Assembly: GCA_958428675.1 (NCBI GenBank)
Contig: CAUAGV010000066.1
Location: forward strand, 1 to 8,814
Length of the DNA stretch: 8,814 nt
Source of the DNA: an uncultured Collinsella sp.
GTDB lineage: Bacteria; Actinomycetota; Coriobacteriia; Coriobacteriales; Coriobacteriaceae
Reading direction: 5' to 3'
Shown: positions 7,409 to 8,814 of the stretch, piece after piece
How the letters are laid out: each line of letters starts with the position of its first letter
Position numbering within the stretch: the stretch's first letter is position 1
Made by a program: the position numbers and the translations under genes
The notes under the pieces: model-generated
What the model saw: the letters and a program-made list of their open reading frames with translations, nothing else
Told to the model about the DNA's origin: nothing
The model's database searches: none

Positions 7409-7884
7409 CCTAAGGATGCTGGCTTTTCGATGGTAGCGCTCGGTACGGGTGGCTCCTACCACTCCGCGGCGATTATGTTTACCGTGCCGCATAAGGGTTG
7501 GAAGTTTAAATACTGGGTCGATGAGAACGGCATGCCCGTTGGCTTTACGCCGGTCATTAACCGCGTGGTGTTTGGCAACCGAACCTTTACGGCCGTTTAT
7601 GAACGGGCGACGATGTCGGTGACGGCGGTTGATCCGCGTCAGGGCGGACACGTCGAGGGTTCCTCCGAGGACGAATCTCTGGGCTATGCCGTGACCAACG
7701 AAGTCGAGAACGGTGAGTCCACGACCCTGACTGCCGTTCCCGATGCGGGGTATGTGTTCGATGGGTGGTATGCGCACAATGATGACGGGTCGTTGGGCGA
7801 TGAGCCGCTGAGCACGGATGCTACCTGGACGTTTGTCCCCGAGGACAACATGACCGTCGAGGCGCGCTTTGCGGAGGCGCCTAA
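7409..7884 (+). repeat. Beta-repeat array continuing after the stop
   Basis: The first unit, begun upstream of the stop, carries WKFKYW (Trp at virtual residue 2452) and ends RTFTAVYE. The second runs from MSVTAVDPRQGG through GYVFDGW (Trp at virtual residue 2536) to NMTVEARFAEA. Both match the modules upstream of 7406 in motif order and spacing, which is the main evidence that the two halves are one gene. Confidence 0.85.
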
Positions 7885-8152
7885 GTACAAGGTGACGGCC
7901 CGAGCGGTCAACGGATCGGTTGATTCGGAGTCTGCTTTGGTCGCTACGGATGGTAAGGTGACGCTTTCGGCGACGCCCGATGAGGGTTGCTACCTGACGC
8001 GCGTGACCGTTGCCGAAGAGGCAGGTGATGACGGTTCGGCCGGCAATGCCTATGACCTTGATATTTCTGACTATAAGGGTTGGGCGTACGAGGTCACACT
8101 GAGTGGCGTGAGTGCTCCGCAAAAGGTCACGTTCGAGTTTGCGAAGGCAGCG
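7885..8152 (+). other. Degenerate beta-repeat without the core Trp motif
   Basis: The segment opens like the repeats (YKVTARAVNGSVD), has GKVTLSATPDEGCYLTRVTV where GYxFxGW is expected, and closes with QKVTFEFAKA. It carries an insert rich in Gly, Ala and Asp. It probably marks the end of the array and the change to Ig-type domains. This could also be a distinct small beta-domain. Confidence 0.55.
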
Positions 8153-8491
8153 GCTCCACAGGTCCTTGCGCAGCCGCAGGATGCGAGTGCTTACGAGGGC
8201 GATCCGGTCGAACTTTCGGTCGCCGCCGAGGCGGGGCGCAACGTTCGCGTCCATGCGGCCGTGTCATCTGGATCCGCTGCAGACGTCAAGCTGAGCTACC
8301 AGTGGTATCGCATGTCTGACGATGGTGGCAAGGCGGTGGCGCTGAAGGGCGAGACGGGGGAGGCCCTCTCGATTGCCCAGCTCGACAGCGAGAACGAGGG
8401 CGAGTACTTCTGCCGCATTACGCAGAGCTACCTGGGCACGGTGACAAAGACGGATACCGAACATGCGAAGTTATCCATCGTGCCCCGAGAA
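8153..8491 (+). other. Ig-like domain of I-set type
   Basis: The order of motifs is that of a classical immunoglobulin-like fold: APQVLAQPQDASAYEGDPVEL (A/B strands), LSYQWYR (the core Trp), LSIAQLDSENEGEYFC (E strand plus the tyrosine corner) and AKLSIVP (G strand). The usual Cys before the core Trp is replaced, since no Cys is present in the B-strand region, so the canonical disulfide is missing. Domains like this occur in bacterial surface proteins and may mediate adhesion or act as spacers. Confidence 0.72.
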
Positions 8492-8767
8492 ACGCTTGTG
8501 TTTAACGGACGTGTGCTGCCGGTGGCGACCGCTCACGATGAATACCGTGCGCAGATTGCCGGCGCTACGGGCGGCAAGGCACCGTATGCGTATAACTTGG
8601 ATGATGTTGAGGTTCCTGAAGGCATGCAGCTGACGCTGGCAGATGACGGATCGGGCACCTTGGTGCTCTCGGGCGTGCCTGCGGCTACGGGTGTGTGTCG
8701 CTTCAAGATTAGGTGCACCGATGACCTGGGCGACAAGTGCGACGCACACTTCGCGCTGCTCGTGAAG
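8492..8767 (+). other. He_PIG / putative Ig-like (cadherin-like) domain
   Basis: The sequence YRAQIAGATGGKAPYAY, then VPEGMQLTLADDGSGTLVLSGVP, AATGVCRFKIRCTDDLGD and HFALLV follows the He_PIG pattern: GG..PY.y, lP.Gl.l, G.l.GtP...G.y.f.v..tD..G. The domain is complete inside the window, and a further module begins at about 8768 (EAPFAFEGMTFTY) before the edge. Such domains are common near the C-terminal end of large bacterial surface proteins. Confidence 0.7.
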
Positions 8768-8814
8768 GCGAAGGAAGCCCCGTTTGCATTTGAGGGCATG
8801 ACCTTTACCTACAA

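Larger units (their letters stand above)
7409..8814 (+). pseudogene. Downstream continuation of the surface protein gene, separated by the stop; partial at window edge
   Basis: All 468 codons from 7409 to the window end are open in the same frame as the upstream gene. They encode the rest of an interrupted beta-repeat, one complete GYVFDGW repeat, a degenerate repeat, an Ig I-set-like domain and a He_PIG-like domain. As a separate gene it would lack a signal peptide. Its first ATG (7430) falls mid-domain, with only a weak AAGGA thirteen bases upstream. It is therefore best read as the 3' part of the gene starting at 161. It would be expressed only by readthrough or reinitiation, or if the stop is an error. 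The C-terminus and any wall anchor lie outside the window. Confidence 0.85.

Noticed and set aside
5549..8254. 901-codon open frame on the minus strand
   Set aside because: It is antisense to the surface gene, spans the repeats and even the stop, and has the Arg/His/Gly/Leu-rich composition of a GC-bias shadow. No domain, ribosome binding site or independent codon pattern supports it.
7430..8814. Independent gene starting at ATG 7430
   Set aside because: It would begin in the middle of a beta-repeat without a signal peptide and with poor ribosome binding site spacing. Continuity of frame and repeat register points to a single interrupted gene.

Overview
The window is almost entirely one very long plus-strand gene for a secreted, multi-domain surface protein. 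The GC-rich coding sequence, the Sec signal peptide and the combination of BspA-type leucine-rich repeats with long arrays of InlB B-repeat-like modules suggest a gut-associated actinobacterium of the class Coriobacteriia, with Collinsella and its relatives my best guess. That is inference from protein style and base composition; no rRNA or housekeeping gene is present to confirm it.

Layout: bases 1-160 hold a possible tail of an upstream gene and a leader that can fold into a long imperfect hairpin (72-156), whose 3' arm contains the Shine-Dalgarno sequence of the big gene. The reading frame opens at ATG 161. In order it encodes a signal peptide (residues 1-34), an acidic Ser/Asp-rich linker (35-136), a gapless tandem duplication of a 387-residue LRR plus Ig-like unit (137-523 and 524-910), a short block of beta-repeats (911-1183), an Ala-rich hydrophobic/helical insert (1184-1260), and a long array of roughly 80-residue GYxFxGW repeats.

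The frame is interrupted by a single TAA at 7406-7408, giving a 2415-residue product. The stop falls inside a repeat. The same frame stays open without a shift from 7409 to the window edge and continues the same repeat array, followed by a degenerate repeat, an Ig I-set-like domain and a He_PIG-like domain. The natural gene is therefore at least 161..8814 (about 2880 codons), and its C-terminus, where a cell-wall anchor would be expected, lies beyond the window. The gene is a nonsense-interrupted pseudogene, a strain-specific truncation, a readthrough case or a sequence error. The window alone cannot tell these apart.

No tRNA, rRNA, CRISPR array, transposon or second convincing gene was found. 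The long minus-strand open frames are shadows of the repetitive GC-rich coding sequence.
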